64,000 nucleotides of DNA. Origin: Cupriavidus oxalaticus. Lineage in GTDB: Bacteria > Pseudomonadota > Gammaproteobacteria > Burkholderiales > Burkholderiaceae. The stretch lies in contig NZ_CP038635.1 of assembly GCF_004768545.1 (NCBI RefSeq), positions 186,001 to 250,000 on the forward strand, written 5' to 3'. Position 1 is the first letter of the stretch. Each line of letters starts with the position of its first letter. This document shows positions 1 through 9,288 of this stretch, in pieces. The position numbers were made by a program, and so were the translations under genes. The notes below the pieces were generated by a model. It saw nothing but the letters and a program-made list of their open reading frames with translations. It was not told the origin of the DNA and did no database searches.

Positions 1-28
1 TGCCGCCATTGCATGCCCGGAGTGCCCC

Positions 29-916
29 ATGCCTTCTCCTCAATCCATGCCAGGCGGTGCCTGGCGCATGGTCGCGGCCATGGTGCTGTCAGGCACCATC
101 GGCTGGTTCGTCGTCACCAGCGGGCAGCCGCCGCTGGACGTGGTGTTCTTCCGCTGCATCTTCGGCGGCGCCGCGCTGCTGGGCACACTGACGCTGCAGC
201 GCGGCTGGGTGCGCATGAGCCGCGCGCAGCTGGGGTGGCTGGCGCTGGGCGGCGTCACGCTGGTGCTCAACTGGCTGGCCCTATTCTCGGCCTATGCTTG
301 CAGCGGCATTGCGATTGCGACCGTGGTCTACCACACCCAGCCGTTCTTCCTGCTGTTGCTGACCTCGGCGATGCAGCGCGAGCCGTTCCCGTTCGCCAGG
401 CTGCCGTGGCTGGTGCTGGCCTTTGCCGGCGTGATGCTGATCACCGGGCTGGAGCACGGCGGCACCGGCGCCGCGACGCTGGCCGGGATCGGCCTGGCGC
501 TGCTGGCGGCACTGCTGTATGCGGTCACGACCATGGCCACGCGCCGGCTGCAGGCGATTCCGCCCGGGCAGATTGCGGGCCTGCAGATGGTGCTGGGCGT
601 GGTGATGCTGGCACCGCTGGCGCATCCCGCGGCCGGCAGCTATCAGACCGGCACCTGGGCCGCGCTGCTGGCGCTGGGGCTGATCCATACCGGCGTCATG
701 TACACCCTGCTGTACGGCGCCTTCCAGCGGCTGAGCGTGGTGTCGATCGCCACGCTGTCGTTCGTCTATCCGCTGGTGGCGATCGTCATCGACGTGATGG
801 TGTTCGGCGTCGTGCTCGGGCCGCTACAGGTCGCGGGCATGCTGCTGGTGCTGCTGGGTGTGATCGCCAACCAGCTCGGCTGGAGCGTGGTGTGGCGGCG
901 CCGGGCACAAGGCTGA
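29..916 (+). CDS. DMT-family transporter (two EamA domains)
   Basis: Inner-membrane drug/metabolite-type permease, 295 residues, the usual size for a ten-helix protein built from two EamA halves (roughly residues 13-140 and 150-285). The chain is almost continuously hydrophobic, with short Arg-rich loops such as ATRRLQ between the halves and a basic tail (VVWRRRAQG). The ATG at 29 keeps a short hydrophilic lead before the first helix. Substrate cannot be read from sequence; family members export amino acids, nucleotides or other metabolites. It stands alone, with about 100 bases to the next gene. Confidence 0.85.
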   Translation: MPSPQSMPGGAWRMVAAMVLSGTIGWFVVTSGQPPLDVVFFRCIFGGAALLGTLTLQRGWVRMSRAQLGWLALGGVTLVLNWLALFSAYACSGIAIATVVYHTQPFFLLLLTSAMQREPFPFARLPWLVLAFAGVMLITGLEHGGTGAATLAGIGLALLAALLYAVTTMATRRLQAIPPGQIAGLQMVLGVVMLAPLAHPAAGSYQTGTWAALLALGLIHTGVMYTLLYGAFQRLSVVSIATLSFVYPLVAIVIDVMVFGVVLGPLQVAGMLLVLLGVIANQLGWSVVWRRRAQG

Positions 917-949
917 TGCGCCTTCTGGAGCGCTTGCATGCGGGGACGG

Positions 950-1001
950 TTGACCGAACTCCTGACTACGGTTAGTGTAGGCAGCTATCGAACGATCGTT
1001 C
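950..1001 (+). promoter_or_regulatory. Putative promoter with GAACGATCGTTC operator-like palindrome
   Basis: A TTGACC box (950-955) lies 17 bases before TAGTGT (973-978), a weak sigma-70-like pair. About 12 bases further on is the perfect 12-base palindrome GAACGATCGTTC (990-1001), at the expected transcription start and 16 bases before the next start codon. Palindromes of this type are typical of TetR-family operators. The regulator is not encoded nearby. Confidence 0.4.
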
Positions 1002-1017
1002 TATTTGCGCCCTTGCC

Positions 1018-1866
1018 ATGACTGCTACCGCTGCCGCCCTGTCCGCCTCCGCCCCCATCGCGCTGCATGCGTTCGACGACGCCATCGCCCTGGAGGCCGC
1101 CGGCGAAAATCGTTTCCTGGGCCGCACCACGCCGGCCTACTGGAACATGATCGGCCCGTTTGGCGGCATCACCGCCGCCACGCTGCTGCAGGCGGCGCTG
1201 CTGCATCCGCAACGGCTGGGCGACCCGATCGCGCTGTCGGTCAACTTTGCCGGCCCGATCGCCGAAGGCCCGTTCGAGATCGAGGCGCTGCCGGTGCGGA
1301 CCAACCGCTCGACCCAGCACTGGAACCTGACGCTGCGCCAGGGCGATGCCGTGGCCACCACCGCCACCGCCGTGTTCGCGGTGCGCCGCGAGACCTGGGC
1401 CTGCGGCGAGGCGGTGATGCCCGAGGTGCCGGACGCCGACACGCTGCCGGCGATGGGCGGCTTTGCGCCGGTGCGCTGGCTCAAGTCCTATGACATGCGC
1501 CCGGTGCGCGGCGCCAAGCCGACCGCCGAGGCCGGCACCGAGCACCCCGACAGCCTGACCCAGTTCTGGCTGCGCGACGCGCCGGCGCGCACGCCGGACT
1601 TCGCCGCGGTGGCGTCATGGGCGGACAGCTTCTACCCGCGCATCTTCCTCAAGCGCGCGGGCTTCGTGCCGGCCGGCACGGTGTCGATGACCACGTATTT
1701 CCACGCCGATGCGCCCACGCTGGCGGCGCTGGGCGACCGCCACGTGCTGGCCAGCGCGCAGGCGCAGGTCTTCCAGCAGGGGTACTTCGACCAGCGCGCG
1801 CAGCTATGGAGCCCGGCTGGCCAGCTGCTGGCCAGCTCGCACCAGATCGTCTACTACAAGGAATAA
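1018..1866 (+). CDS. Acyl-CoA thioesterase-like double-hotdog protein
   Basis: Protein of 282 residues with two hotdog halves, as in TesB/4HBT_3 thioesterases that hydrolyse acyl-CoA. The N-terminal half has the segment NMIGPFGGITAATLLQAAL (residues about 42-60). The C-terminal half carries the family signature around DQRAQLWSPAGQLLASSHQ near the end. No signal peptide, so cytoplasmic. The palindrome just upstream suggests regulation by a repressor, possibly acyl-CoA responsive (inference). Substrate chain length is unknown. Confidence 0.8.
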   Translation: MTATAAALSASAPIALHAFDDAIALEAAGENRFLGRTTPAYWNMIGPFGGITAATLLQAALLHPQRLGDPIALSVNFAGPIAEGPFEIEALPVRTNRSTQHWNLTLRQGDAVATTATAVFAVRRETWACGEAVMPEVPDADTLPAMGGFAPVRWLKSYDMRPVRGAKPTAEAGTEHPDSLTQFWLRDAPARTPDFAAVASWADSFYPRIFLKRAGFVPAGTVSMTTYFHADAPTLAALGDRHVLASAQAQVFQQGYFDQRAQLWSPAGQLLASSHQIVYYKE

Positions 1867-1889
1867 GCAAGGAACAAGCAGGGAGGGGC

Positions 1890-3149
1890 TCAGGCGATCG
1901 CTTCGCGCGCCTGGGTTTCGTAGCGGTGCACGGTGTTGCGCATTGCCCAGAGCAGCATCACGCCGGGCAGCGCCACCGCCACGGTGCCGAGGTAGAACGG
2001 CGCCCAGCCCCAGGCCTCGACCATGTAGCCGGAGGTCGGCCCGACATAGACCCGGCCCACCGACGCCAGCGCCGACAGCAGCGCATACTGCGTGGCCGAG
2101 AACGAGCGGTTGCACAGCGTCATCAGCAGCGCCACGAAGGCCGCGGTGCCCATGCCGCCGCACAGGTTTTCCACCGCGATGGTCGCGCCCATGGTCCACA
2201 GGTGCGGCGGCGTCACGGCGAGTATCCAGTAGCCCAGGTTCGATACCGCCTGCAGCACACCGAACACCATCAGCGAACGGTACAGCCCCAGCCGCACCAT
2301 CAGCGTGCCGCCGAACAGCGCGCCGATGATGGTGGCGGCCAGTCCCAGTGTCTTGTTGACGATGCCAACCTCGCCGGCCGAGAAACCCACGCCGCGGATC
2401 AGGAAGGTGGTCGACAGGCTGCCGGCAAAGGCGTCGCCCAGCTTGTACAGCACGATCAGCAGCAGCAGCCACCATGCGCCGGGCCGCGCGAAGAAATCGC
2501 GCAGCGGGCCGAGCACCGCCTCTTCCAGCGAGCGCGGCGCGCGCGCGGGCACGTCGGGCTCGGGCGCCCACAGCAGGGTCAGGATGCCCACGGCCATCAG
2601 CGCCGCCATCAGCAGGTAGGTCTGCTGCCAGCCGAGCACGCGGTCGGCCAGCCACAGCGCCAGGCCGCCCGAGACCAGCATCGCCAGCCGGTAGCCCAGC
2701 ACCTTCACCGCCGCGCCGGCCCCGCGCTCGGCCGGACGCAGCACGTCGGTGCTGTAGGCATCGAAGACAATGTCCTGCGAGGCCGACAGGAAGGCCACCA
2801 GCGTAGCCAGCGCCGCCAGCGTCCACAGCGCCTCGCGCGGCGGGCAGAACGCCATTGCGGCGATGCCCGCCACCAGCCCCAGCTGCGTCAGCAGCAGCCA
2901 GCCGCGGCGCCGGCCCAGCAGCGGCGGCGTGTAGCGGTCCATCAGCGGTGCCCACAGGAACTTGAAGATATAGGCCTGGCCCACCAGCGAGAAGAAGCCG
3001 ATGGTCTTGATATCCAGGCCCTCGACCGTCATCCAGGCCTGCAGCGTGCCGGAGGTGAGCGCCAGCGGCAGCCCGGAGGCAAAGCCCAGGGTCAGCATGG
3101 CGCCGATGCGGCGGTTGCGGAAGATATCGAGATAGGCCTGGAAAGTCAT
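1890..3149 (-). CDS. ampG: AmpG-like muropeptide MFS permease
   Basis: Major-facilitator protein of 419 residues, start chosen at MTFQAYLDIF because the upstream extension is non-hydrophobic and overlaps the divergent gene. Family features are the early LGFASGLPLALTSGTLQAW helix, FLWAPLMDRYTPP after helix 2 and LGRRRGW. AmpG imports anhydromuropeptides from peptidoglycan turnover into the cytoplasm for recycling. That role is inferred from family resemblance; there is no ampD or ampR beside it. It converges with the thioesterase (23-base gap) and diverges from the M48 protease. Confidence 0.75.
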   Translation of the reverse strand: MTFQAYLDIFRNRRIGAMLTLGFASGLPLALTSGTLQAWMTVEGLDIKTIGFFSLVGQAYIFKFLWAPLMDRYTPPLLGRRRGWLLLTQLGLVAGIAAMAFCPPREALWTLAALATLVAFLSASQDIVFDAYSTDVLRPAERGAGAAVKVLGYRLAMLVSGGLALWLADRVLGWQQTYLLMAALMAVGILTLLWAPEPDVPARAPRSLEEAVLGPLRDFFARPGAWWLLLLIVLYKLGDAFAGSLSTTFLIRGVGFSAGEVGIVNKTLGLAATIIGALFGGTLMVRLGLYRSLMVFGVLQAVSNLGYWILAVTPPHLWTMGATIAVENLCGGMGTAAFVALLMTLCNRSFSATQYALLSALASVGRVYVGPTSGYMVEAWGWAPFYLGTVAVALPGVMLLWAMRNTVHRYETQAREAIA

Positions 3150-3303
3150 GGATGCGCGGGGGGTGGAGCGCCGCGCGGCTGCGCGGGCGCCGTGTATTAT
3201 TGCATCACCTGTTCGCCGCCCCGCCACTTGTGCTGCGGCAGCGTTGCCAGGGATCGCACCGGTCCGCCGCCACGATCCCTCCACTGCGCCCGAGGAACCG
3301 CAA

Positions 3304-4263
3304 ATGCTCCGCCCCCAGCAATGTGTCCAGCGTCCGATTCGTGTCCGGCTCGTCCGCGCGCTCGCGCTGGCGGCGGCGTTGCTGGCCTGGTCCGGCATGC
3401 CCGCCCAGGCGCAGGAAACCGAATCCGGAGGCATCAGCATCCAGCGCGGCGGCTCGGCGGTGCGCAATATCGTGCCCGCCGAGGCGATCGAGCAGCAGGC
3501 CGCGCAGGAGTACGAGCAGCTCAAGCAGGAAGCCATCGCCAAGCGCGCGCTGGCCGGCGACGACAACCCGCAGCTCAGGCGCCTGCGCGCGATCGGCAAG
3601 CGGCTTCTGCCGCAGACCGTGCGCTGGAACGAGCGCGCGCGCAACTGGCCGTGGGAGATCAACCTGATCGGCTCGAAGCAGGTCAACGCGTTCTGCATGC
3701 CGGGTGGCAAGATCGCCGTCTACACCGGCCTGCTTGACCAGCTCAAGCTGACCGACGACGAGGTCGCGATGGTGATGGGGCACGAGATCGCGCACGCGCT
3801 GCAGGAGCATGCGCGCGAGCGCGCCGCCAAGTCCGAGATCACCAACCTCGGCGCCAACGTCATTTCGCAGCTGTTCGGCTTCGGCAACCTGGGCAACATG
3901 GCGCTCGGCACCGGGGCGCACCTGCTGACACTGCGCTTCTCGCGAGCCGACGAGACCGAGGCCGACCTGATCGGCATGGATATCGCCGCGCGCGCCGGCT
4001 TCGATCCGCGCGCCGCGGTGTCGCTGTGGCAGAAGATGGGCAAAGTGTCGCAGTCGGGCACTGATTTTTTGTCGACGCACCCGTCCGGGCGCAGCCGCAT
4101 TGCCGACCTGGAAAAGCACATGCCCGAGGTGCTGCCACTCTACGCACGCGCGATCAACACCCCGGTCGACAGGCTGCCACCGTACCGCGCCAATATGGCG
4201 GGACTGGGCGATGCGCCGGTCGACGCGGGCGACGACGACAGAAGCAAGCCGCTGAAGCGCTAG
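3304..4263 (+). CDS. Periplasmic M48-family zinc metalloprotease
   Basis: Protein of 319 residues beginning at MLRPQQCVQR, with a clear signal peptide ending near PAQAQ (about residue 37). The zinc site is HEIAH (His160, Glu161, His164), with the third ligand Glu219 in ETEADLIG, matching the BepA/LoiP-like M48B group. Such proteases act in outer-membrane protein quality control. Segment DFLSTHPSGRSRI after the catalytic core is also typical of this family. The substrate is not known. A hydrophilic tail ends DDRSKPLKR. Confidence 0.85.
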   Translation: MLRPQQCVQRPIRVRLVRALALAAALLAWSGMPAQAQETESGGISIQRGGSAVRNIVPAEAIEQQAAQEYEQLKQEAIAKRALAGDDNPQLRRLRAIGKRLLPQTVRWNERARNWPWEINLIGSKQVNAFCMPGGKIAVYTGLLDQLKLTDDEVAMVMGHEIAHALQEHARERAAKSEITNLGANVISQLFGFGNLGNMALGTGAHLLTLRFSRADETEADLIGMDIAARAGFDPRAAVSLWQKMGKVSQSGTDFLSTHPSGRSRIADLEKHMPEVLPLYARAINTPVDRLPPYRANMAGLGDAPVDAGDDDRSKPLKR

Positions 4264-4344
4264 CCGCTGCTTGCGGCGCCTGGCGCCGGCAACCAGGGCG
4301 GCCACCGGATCGAAGGACAATGCGACAACCGCAGGGGAACCCGC

Positions 4345-6393
4345 ATGAGCCTGAACCGCATGAGCCCGTCGGAGCAACGGGCCGCCTATATGCTGATCTT
4401 CGCGGGCAGCGAGGCCGAGCCCGACCGCTTCACCAGCGACCTGCCGGTCAGCTCCGAAGTCTGGCTGCTGTATGCGTCGGGAGAATCGTTCGAGGTGCCG
4501 CGCGGGCTGTTGCTGACCCCGCACCACGCCGCGGGCATTGCCGCCCTGCGCACCGCGGTGCTGCGCCGCCTGCCGGCGCTGGCCGAGCCGGCGGCGGCAG
4601 GCCAGCGCTTCCTGGCGGCAAATGAATCGCACCTGCTCGCGCAGATCGATTTCTTCGACATGCTCAGGCTGCTGCCGCTGACGGCATGGTGGCACCGGGA
4701 GGTACGGCTGCCGATGGCCAGCGCCAGCTGGTCAACCGCCGCGCGCCACGCGCTCGAGCGCAGCCTCACCGGCGACGCCTTCGTGCGCTGGCTGGGCGAG
4801 TCGGTGCTGGCCCATGTGTCCAGCGAGACAGCCATTGCGAGGTTCAAGGACATCGGCTACACCGCTTCCCGGACGCGCTTCGGCGGCATCCCGGCGCCGG
4901 CCGGCCAGGCGCTGGGACGGCTGGTCAATGTCGCCGCGCAGTATGTTGCCCTGACCTTGCTGGGACTGGACGACGACAGCTTCCCGCCCGGCGGCCTGAC
5001 CCGGCGCATCGGGCAGGCGAGCCGGCAGGTGCTTGAAACGCTATGGGCCTGCCTGCAGGACGACCATGCGGCGCCGCCGGATGCCGATGCCGCGGATGCG
5101 GCGAAGGTGGCCGCAGTGGCGCCGCTGTGGCGCATCTCGGTCAACCGGCCGGCAGAGCACGCGGTGTTTTCGTCGCGCAAGACCGTGAAGGCGGATGCGG
5201 CGATCCGCGTGTTCGATACCGGCGGGCAGGGCGTGCGCTGGGCGGTGATCGACTCCGGCATCGATGCGCGCCATCCGGCGTTCTTCGATCCCGCCAGGCT
5301 GGAGGGAGCGCTGCCGGTCAGCGACGGCCTGATCGCACCGCGTCTGTCGCGCGTGGTCAGGACGCTGGATTTCACCCGCCTGTCGGCGATCACCAGCGGC
5401 CGCCTGCCGCCCATGCCCAAGGGCAAGCGCGGCCCCGGCGAGGCCGAGCTCAGGGAGCGCATTGCGGCGATCGCCGACGACCTCGCCAACGGCCGCATCA
5501 TCGACTGGTCCGTGATCGAGCCTTTGCTGGAAATCAGCCAGGAAGACCTGGCGCAATACGTGCCGCCGGGCGGCAGCCACGGCACGCACGTGGCCGGCAT
5601 CATCGGCGCCGGCTGGCCGTCTTCGGCCTACCTGGCGCGGCCGGAGCCCATGCCGCTGCCGCCCGAGCTTGCCGAAAGCGGCGATGTCAGCGGCATCTGC
5701 CCGCGTATCGAGCTGCTCGACCTGCGCATTTTCGATGCGCAGGGCAGGGGCGATGAGTTCGGCATCCTGGGCGCGCTGCAATATGTGCGCTGGCTCAACC
5801 AGAGCCGCGACCGGCAATATGTGCACGGCGTCAACCTCAGCGTGGCGCTGCGCCATGACGTGCGCACCTACGCCTGCGGCAGCACGCCGGTGTGCGTCGA
5901 ATGCGACCGGCTGGTGGCCAACGGCGTGATCGTGGTGGCGGCGGCCGGCAACTATGGCTATGACGAGCAATATGCGGCCGCGCACATGGGCGCGGGCTTT
6001 CGCGGCCAGACCATTACCGATCCTGGCAATGCGCGCACCGTGATCACGGTGGGAGCGACCCATCGTACCGATCCCTACCGGTACGGCATCTCTTATTTCT
6101 CCAGCCACGGTCCCACCGGCGATGGCCGCATCAAGCCCGACCTCGTGGCACCCGGGGAGAAGATTACCTCCACCGTGCCCGGCGGCACGCTGGCGTCGAT
6201 GGATGGCACCAGCATGGCCGCGCCGCATGTGTCCGGCGTGGCCGCGCTGCTGCTGTCGCGCAACAATGAGCTGATGGGCCAGCCCGAGACCGTCAAGGCC
6301 ATCCTGTGCGACGCGGCCACGGATCTTGGGCGCGAGCGCGCATTCCAGGGGGCCGGGCTGGTGGATGCGTTGCGGGCGCTGCAGCGCGTGTAG
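4345..6393 (+). CDS. S8-family (subtilisin-like) serine peptidase with N-terminal extension
   Basis: Protein of 682 residues. The catalytic set is complete: Asp303 in VIDSGIDARH, His412 in GSHGTHVAG, oxyanion Asn536 in AAAGN, and Ser623 in GTSMAAPHVSG. About 290 residues precede the protease domain; they match no domain I know, and there is no signal peptide, so the enzyme looks cytoplasmic. The Asp-His spacing (109 residues) is longer than in secreted subtilisins and holds a Pro/Lys/Arg-rich insert around PPMPKGKRGPG. The M48 protease is 81 bases upstream on the same strand. Substrate and role are unknown. Confidence 0.85.
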   Translation: MSLNRMSPSEQRAAYMLIFAGSEAEPDRFTSDLPVSSEVWLLYASGESFEVPRGLLLTPHHAAGIAALRTAVLRRLPALAEPAAAGQRFLAANESHLLAQIDFFDMLRLLPLTAWWHREVRLPMASASWSTAARHALERSLTGDAFVRWLGESVLAHVSSETAIARFKDIGYTASRTRFGGIPAPAGQALGRLVNVAAQYVALTLLGLDDDSFPPGGLTRRIGQASRQVLETLWACLQDDHAAPPDADAADAAKVAAVAPLWRISVNRPAEHAVFSSRKTVKADAAIRVFDTGGQGVRWAVIDSGIDARHPAFFDPARLEGALPVSDGLIAPRLSRVVRTLDFTRLSAITSGRLPPMPKGKRGPGEAELRERIAAIADDLANGRIIDWSVIEPLLEISQEDLAQYVPPGGSHGTHVAGIIGAGWPSSAYLARPEPMPLPPELAESGDVSGICPRIELLDLRIFDAQGRGDEFGILGALQYVRWLNQSRDRQYVHGVNLSVALRHDVRTYACGSTPVCVECDRLVANGVIVVAAAGNYGYDEQYAAAHMGAGFRGQTITDPGNARTVITVGATHRTDPYRYGISYFSSHGPTGDGRIKPDLVAPGEKITSTVPGGTLASMDGTSMAAPHVSGVAALLLSRNNELMGQPETVKAILCDAATDLGRERAFQGAGLVDALRALQRV

Positions 6394-6415
6394 GCCGCGC
6401 CGGTTTCCGGCCAGT

Positions 6416-6443
6416 AAAAAAAGCCGGCAGTGCCGGCTTTTTT
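6416..6443. terminator. Bidirectional intrinsic terminator
   Basis: An A-rich stretch, stem AAGCCGGC/GCCGGCTT with a short AGT loop, and seven Ts lie between the convergent S8 peptidase and argC. The A and T tracts on either side suit termination in both directions. Confidence 0.85.
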
Positions 6444-6466
6444 GTTGTGTCCAGGAAGCAGCCGTA

Positions 6467-7414
6467 TCAGGCCTGCAGCCCCGTGGCCTCGTCGGCACCG
6501 ACATGCACGTTCATGCATTGCACCGCCGCGCCGGCCGCACCCTTGCCCAGGTTGTCCAGGCGCGCGACCAGGTTCAGGCGCTCGGGGGTGCCGAACACGA
6601 ACAGGTCGACACGGTTGGTGTCGTTGTTGGCCTGCACGTCGAAGAAACCGTCGTCGAGGTTGTCCTCGCTGTTGTACGGCATCACGCGCACGAACTGCTC
6701 GCCTTCATAGTGCTTGCGGTAGATGTCGACGATCTGCTCCGGGCTCACCTTGCGCGCCAGGCGCTCGCCGAACACCGGCACCGTCACCGCCAGGCCCTTC
6801 AGGAAGTTGCCGACGATCGGGTTGAAGATCGGGTCCGACGACAGGCCGCCCTGCACGCGCATCTCGGGCAGGTGTTTGTGCTGCAGCGCCAGCGCGTACG
6901 GGCGCGGGCTGTGCAGCTTCGGGTTACCGCCGGCTTCAAAGTCGGCAATCATCTTCTTGCCGCCGCCGCTGTAGCCGGTCAGCGAGAACGCCGTCACCGG
7001 GTAGTCGCGCGGCAGCACGCCGGCATCGACCAGCGGCCGCACCGCCAGCACGAAGGCGCTGGCGTGGCAGCCCGGCACGGCGATGCGCTTGCTGGCACGG
7101 ATCTTCTCGCGCTGGCCGCGCACCAGTTCCGGCAGGCCATAGGCCCAGTTGTCGGCGGTACGGAACGCCGTGCTGGCGTCGATCACGCAGGTATTCGGGT
7201 TGGTCACCAGCGACACCGCCTCGCGCGAGGCCACGTCGGGCAGGCACAGGAAGGCGACGTCGGCGGTGTTCAGGAAGCGTGCTCGCTCGGCCGGGTCCTT
7301 GCGCTTGTCATCGGCAATGCGCAGCAGTTCCACGTCGGAACGACCGGAAAGATAGTCAAGCAGCCGGAGACCGGTCGTGCCTTCCTGACCATCGACGAAC
7401 ACTTTGAAAACCAT
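6467..7414 (-). CDS. argC: N-acetyl-gamma-glutamyl-phosphate reductase
   Basis: Arginine biosynthesis: NADPH-dependent reduction of N-acetylglutamyl phosphate to the semialdehyde. At 315 residues it is the short (type 2) ArgC. The N-terminal nucleotide-binding segment [18 protein letters not shown] and catalytic Cys116 in [10 protein letters not shown] are both present. No other arg gene is adjacent. It shares the terminator at 6416-6443 with the convergent peptidase gene. Confidence 0.93.
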   Translation of the reverse strand: MVFKVFVDGQEGTTGLRLLDYLSGRSDVELLRIADDKRKDPAERARFLNTADVAFLCLPDVASREAVSLVTNPNTCVIDASTAFRTADNWAYGLPELVRGQREKIRASKRIAVPGCHASAFVLAVRPLVDAGVLPRDYPVTAFSLTGYSGGGKKMIADFEAGGNPKLHSPRPYALALQHKHLPEMRVQGGLSSDPIFNPIVGNFLKGLAVTVPVFGERLARKVSPEQIVDIYRKHYEGEQFVRVMPYNSEDNLDDGFFDVQANNDTNRVDLFVFGTPERLNLVARLDNLGKGAAGAAVQCMNVHVGADEATGLQA

Positions 7415-7693
7415 GGCGGACTCGCTCTATGAAATGCGGGGGAAATACGCGTGAATGCGCGCGTGAATGCGAAGTATCTCCTGCCGGGCGCAGGGGCGAA
7501 CCTGCATTGTAGCGGGGATGGGGGCCGGTCGCAGGGGTTTGTACCGATTGGATTCTTGCGGTTTGGCACAGTTCGCGGCTTGCGCTACGAGACCGGCCGG
7601 ATGCTGCCCCCGCTGGCGCTCGTCAAGCTGCTGAAACTCCTTGACCGCCACCCGGAACTTCTAGAAGAAGTCCGGGCGGCCTGACTACATAGC

Positions 7694-8470
7694 TCAGAGC
7701 GGATAGTCGTAATCGATCGACAACGGCGCGTGGTCGCTGAACTTCTCGTCCTTGTAGATCGAGCACAGCTGCGCCGTGTCGGCGATCTTCGGCGTTGCCA
7801 GGTGGTAATCGATGCGCCACCCCACGTTCTTGGCGTATGCCTGGCCGCGGTTGCTCCACCACGTGTACTGGTCCGGGCGAGGATCGAGCTTGCGGAACAC
7901 ATCGACGTAGCCATGGACGTCGAACAACTCGCCGATCCAGGCGCGTTCTTCCGGCAGGAAGCCCGAGTTTTTCAGGTTGCCCTTCCAGTTCTTGATATCG
8001 ATTTCCTTGTGCGCGATGTTGACGTCGCCGCACAGAACGATCTCGCGCCCGCTGGCCTTCAGCTGCAGCAGGTGGGGCAGGAAAGCCTCCATGAAGCGGA
8101 ACTTGGCCAGCTGGCGTTCCTCGCCGCTGGAACCGGAAGGCACGTACACCGAGATCACCGCAAGGTGCGGATACTGCACTTCCACATAGCGGCCTTCGCC
8201 GTCGAACTCGGCGTTGCCGAAACCGGTGATGATCCGCTCAGGCTTGTGCCGCGTGTACAGGCCCACGCCGCTGTAGCCCTTCTTCTCCGCATAGTGGAAG
8301 TAGCCGTGGTAACCGTGTGGCGCCAGGAACGCTTCGGTCATGTCTGCGGCCTGTGCCTTCAGTTCCTGCACGCAGACCATGTCCGCGTCCTGCTTGCCCA
8401 TCCAGTCGAAAAAGCCCTTCTTGGACGCGGAGCGGATGCCGTTGAGGTTGGCGCTGATAATCCGTAACAT
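7694..8470 (-). CDS. xth: Exodeoxyribonuclease III
   Basis: AP endonuclease/3'-5' exonuclease of base-excision repair, 258 residues as usual for this family. Start chosen at MLRIISANLNGIRSA. Motifs in order: Glu in VCVQELKAQ, GDVNIAHKEIDI, the WWSNRGQAYAKNVGWRIDY substrate-binding segment, and SDHAPL with the catalytic His near the C-terminus. It is divergent from pyrE with only 27 bases between the start codons. Confidence 0.93.
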   Translation of the reverse strand: MLRIISANLNGIRSASKKGFFDWMGKQDADMVCVQELKAQAADMTEAFLAPHGYHGYFHYAEKKGYSGVGLYTRHKPERIITGFGNAEFDGEGRYVEVQYPHLAVISVYVPSGSSGEERQLAKFRFMEAFLPHLLQLKASGREIVLCGDVNIAHKEIDIKNWKGNLKNSGFLPEERAWIGELFDVHGYVDVFRKLDPRPDQYTWWSNRGQAYAKNVGWRIDYHLATPKIADTAQLCSIYKDEKFSDHAPLSIDYDYPL

Positions 8471-8497
8471 TCGGGGAAATTTTGAATTCAGAGAGAA

Positions 8498-9205
8498 ATG
8501 ATGACGCAGCAGAACACGCCGGCCGCCTTGCCCGAGGGCATGCAGGGCACCGACCTGAGCCAGACCTTTATCCGCTTTGCGCTCGACGCCGGCGTCCTGT
8601 CGTTTGGTGAATTTGTCACCAAGGCCGGCCGCAAGTCGCCCTACTTCTTCAATGCCGGGCTGTTCAACCAGGGCGCGATGCTCGGCGAGGTGGCGCAATT
8701 TTATGCGAAAACCCTGCTGGCCTCGGGCGTGCAGTTCGACGTGCTGTTCGGGCCGGCCTACAAGGGCATCACGCTGGCCTCGGCGACGGCGGTGGCGCTG
8801 GCCGGCATGGGACGTGACGTCGGCTTCGCCTACAACCGCAAGGAAGCCAAGGACCATGGCGAAGGCGGCACGCTGGTTGGCGCCAAACTGCAGGGCAAGG
8901 TCGTCATCGTCGACGACGTCATTTCCGCCGGCACCTCGGTGCGTGAATCGGTCAACCTGATCCGCGCCGCCGGCGCCGAGCCGGCCGCCGTGCTGATCGC
9001 GCTGGACCGCATGGAAAAGAGCGGGACCGCCGACCAGGTTGGCACGCATTCGGCCGTGCAGGACGTGCAGCGCGAATTCGGCATCCCCGTGATCGCGATC
9101 GCCAGCCTGAAGGACCTGCTGGCCTATCTCGACGCGTCGCAGGACCAGTCGCTGGCTGCTTCGCGCGAGGCCGTGTCGGCGTATCGGCAGCGCTACGGCG
9201 TCTGA
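8498..9205 (+). CDS. pyrE: Orotate phosphoribosyltransferase
   Basis: Makes OMP from orotate and PRPP in pyrimidine synthesis. Protein of 235 residues; the PRPP-binding signature [17 protein letters not shown] lies near residues 134-150, with [13 protein letters not shown] before it as in the PyrE flexible loop. Two ATGs (8498, 8501) follow a GAGAGA ribosome-binding site; the first is reported. The short spacer to xth must contain both promoters or overlap them. Confidence 0.95.
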   Translation: MMTQQNTPAALPEGMQGTDLSQTFIRFALDAGVLSFGEFVTKAGRKSPYFFNAGLFNQGAMLGEVAQFYAKTLLASGVQFDVLFGPAYKGITLASATAVALAGMGRDVGFAYNRKEAKDHGEGGTLVGAKLQGKVVIVDDVISAGTSVRESVNLIRAAGAEPAAVLIALDRMEKSGTADQVGTHSAVQDVQREFGIPVIAIASLKDLLAYLDASQDQSLAASREAVSAYRQRYGV

Positions 9206-9288
9206 CGAAGCCTTGCGCCCGCGCGCGGATGCGCCGGGCGCTGCAACGATCCAGGGCAGGCGGAAAATCCAATCGGCAGGGGGCGTGC

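Noticed and set aside
1617..3737. 706-codon open frame on the plus strand
   Set aside because: Runs across the thioesterase end, antisense to the AmpG-like gene and through the M48 signal peptide; translation is Gln/Arg/Ala-rich without any motif.
7451..7684. 77-codon frame between argC and xth
   Set aside because: A Leu-rich end (LALVKLLKLLDRHPELLEEV) looks protein-like, but there is no ribosome-binding site and the first half is featureless. The 279-base spacer otherwise holds only the argC upstream region.
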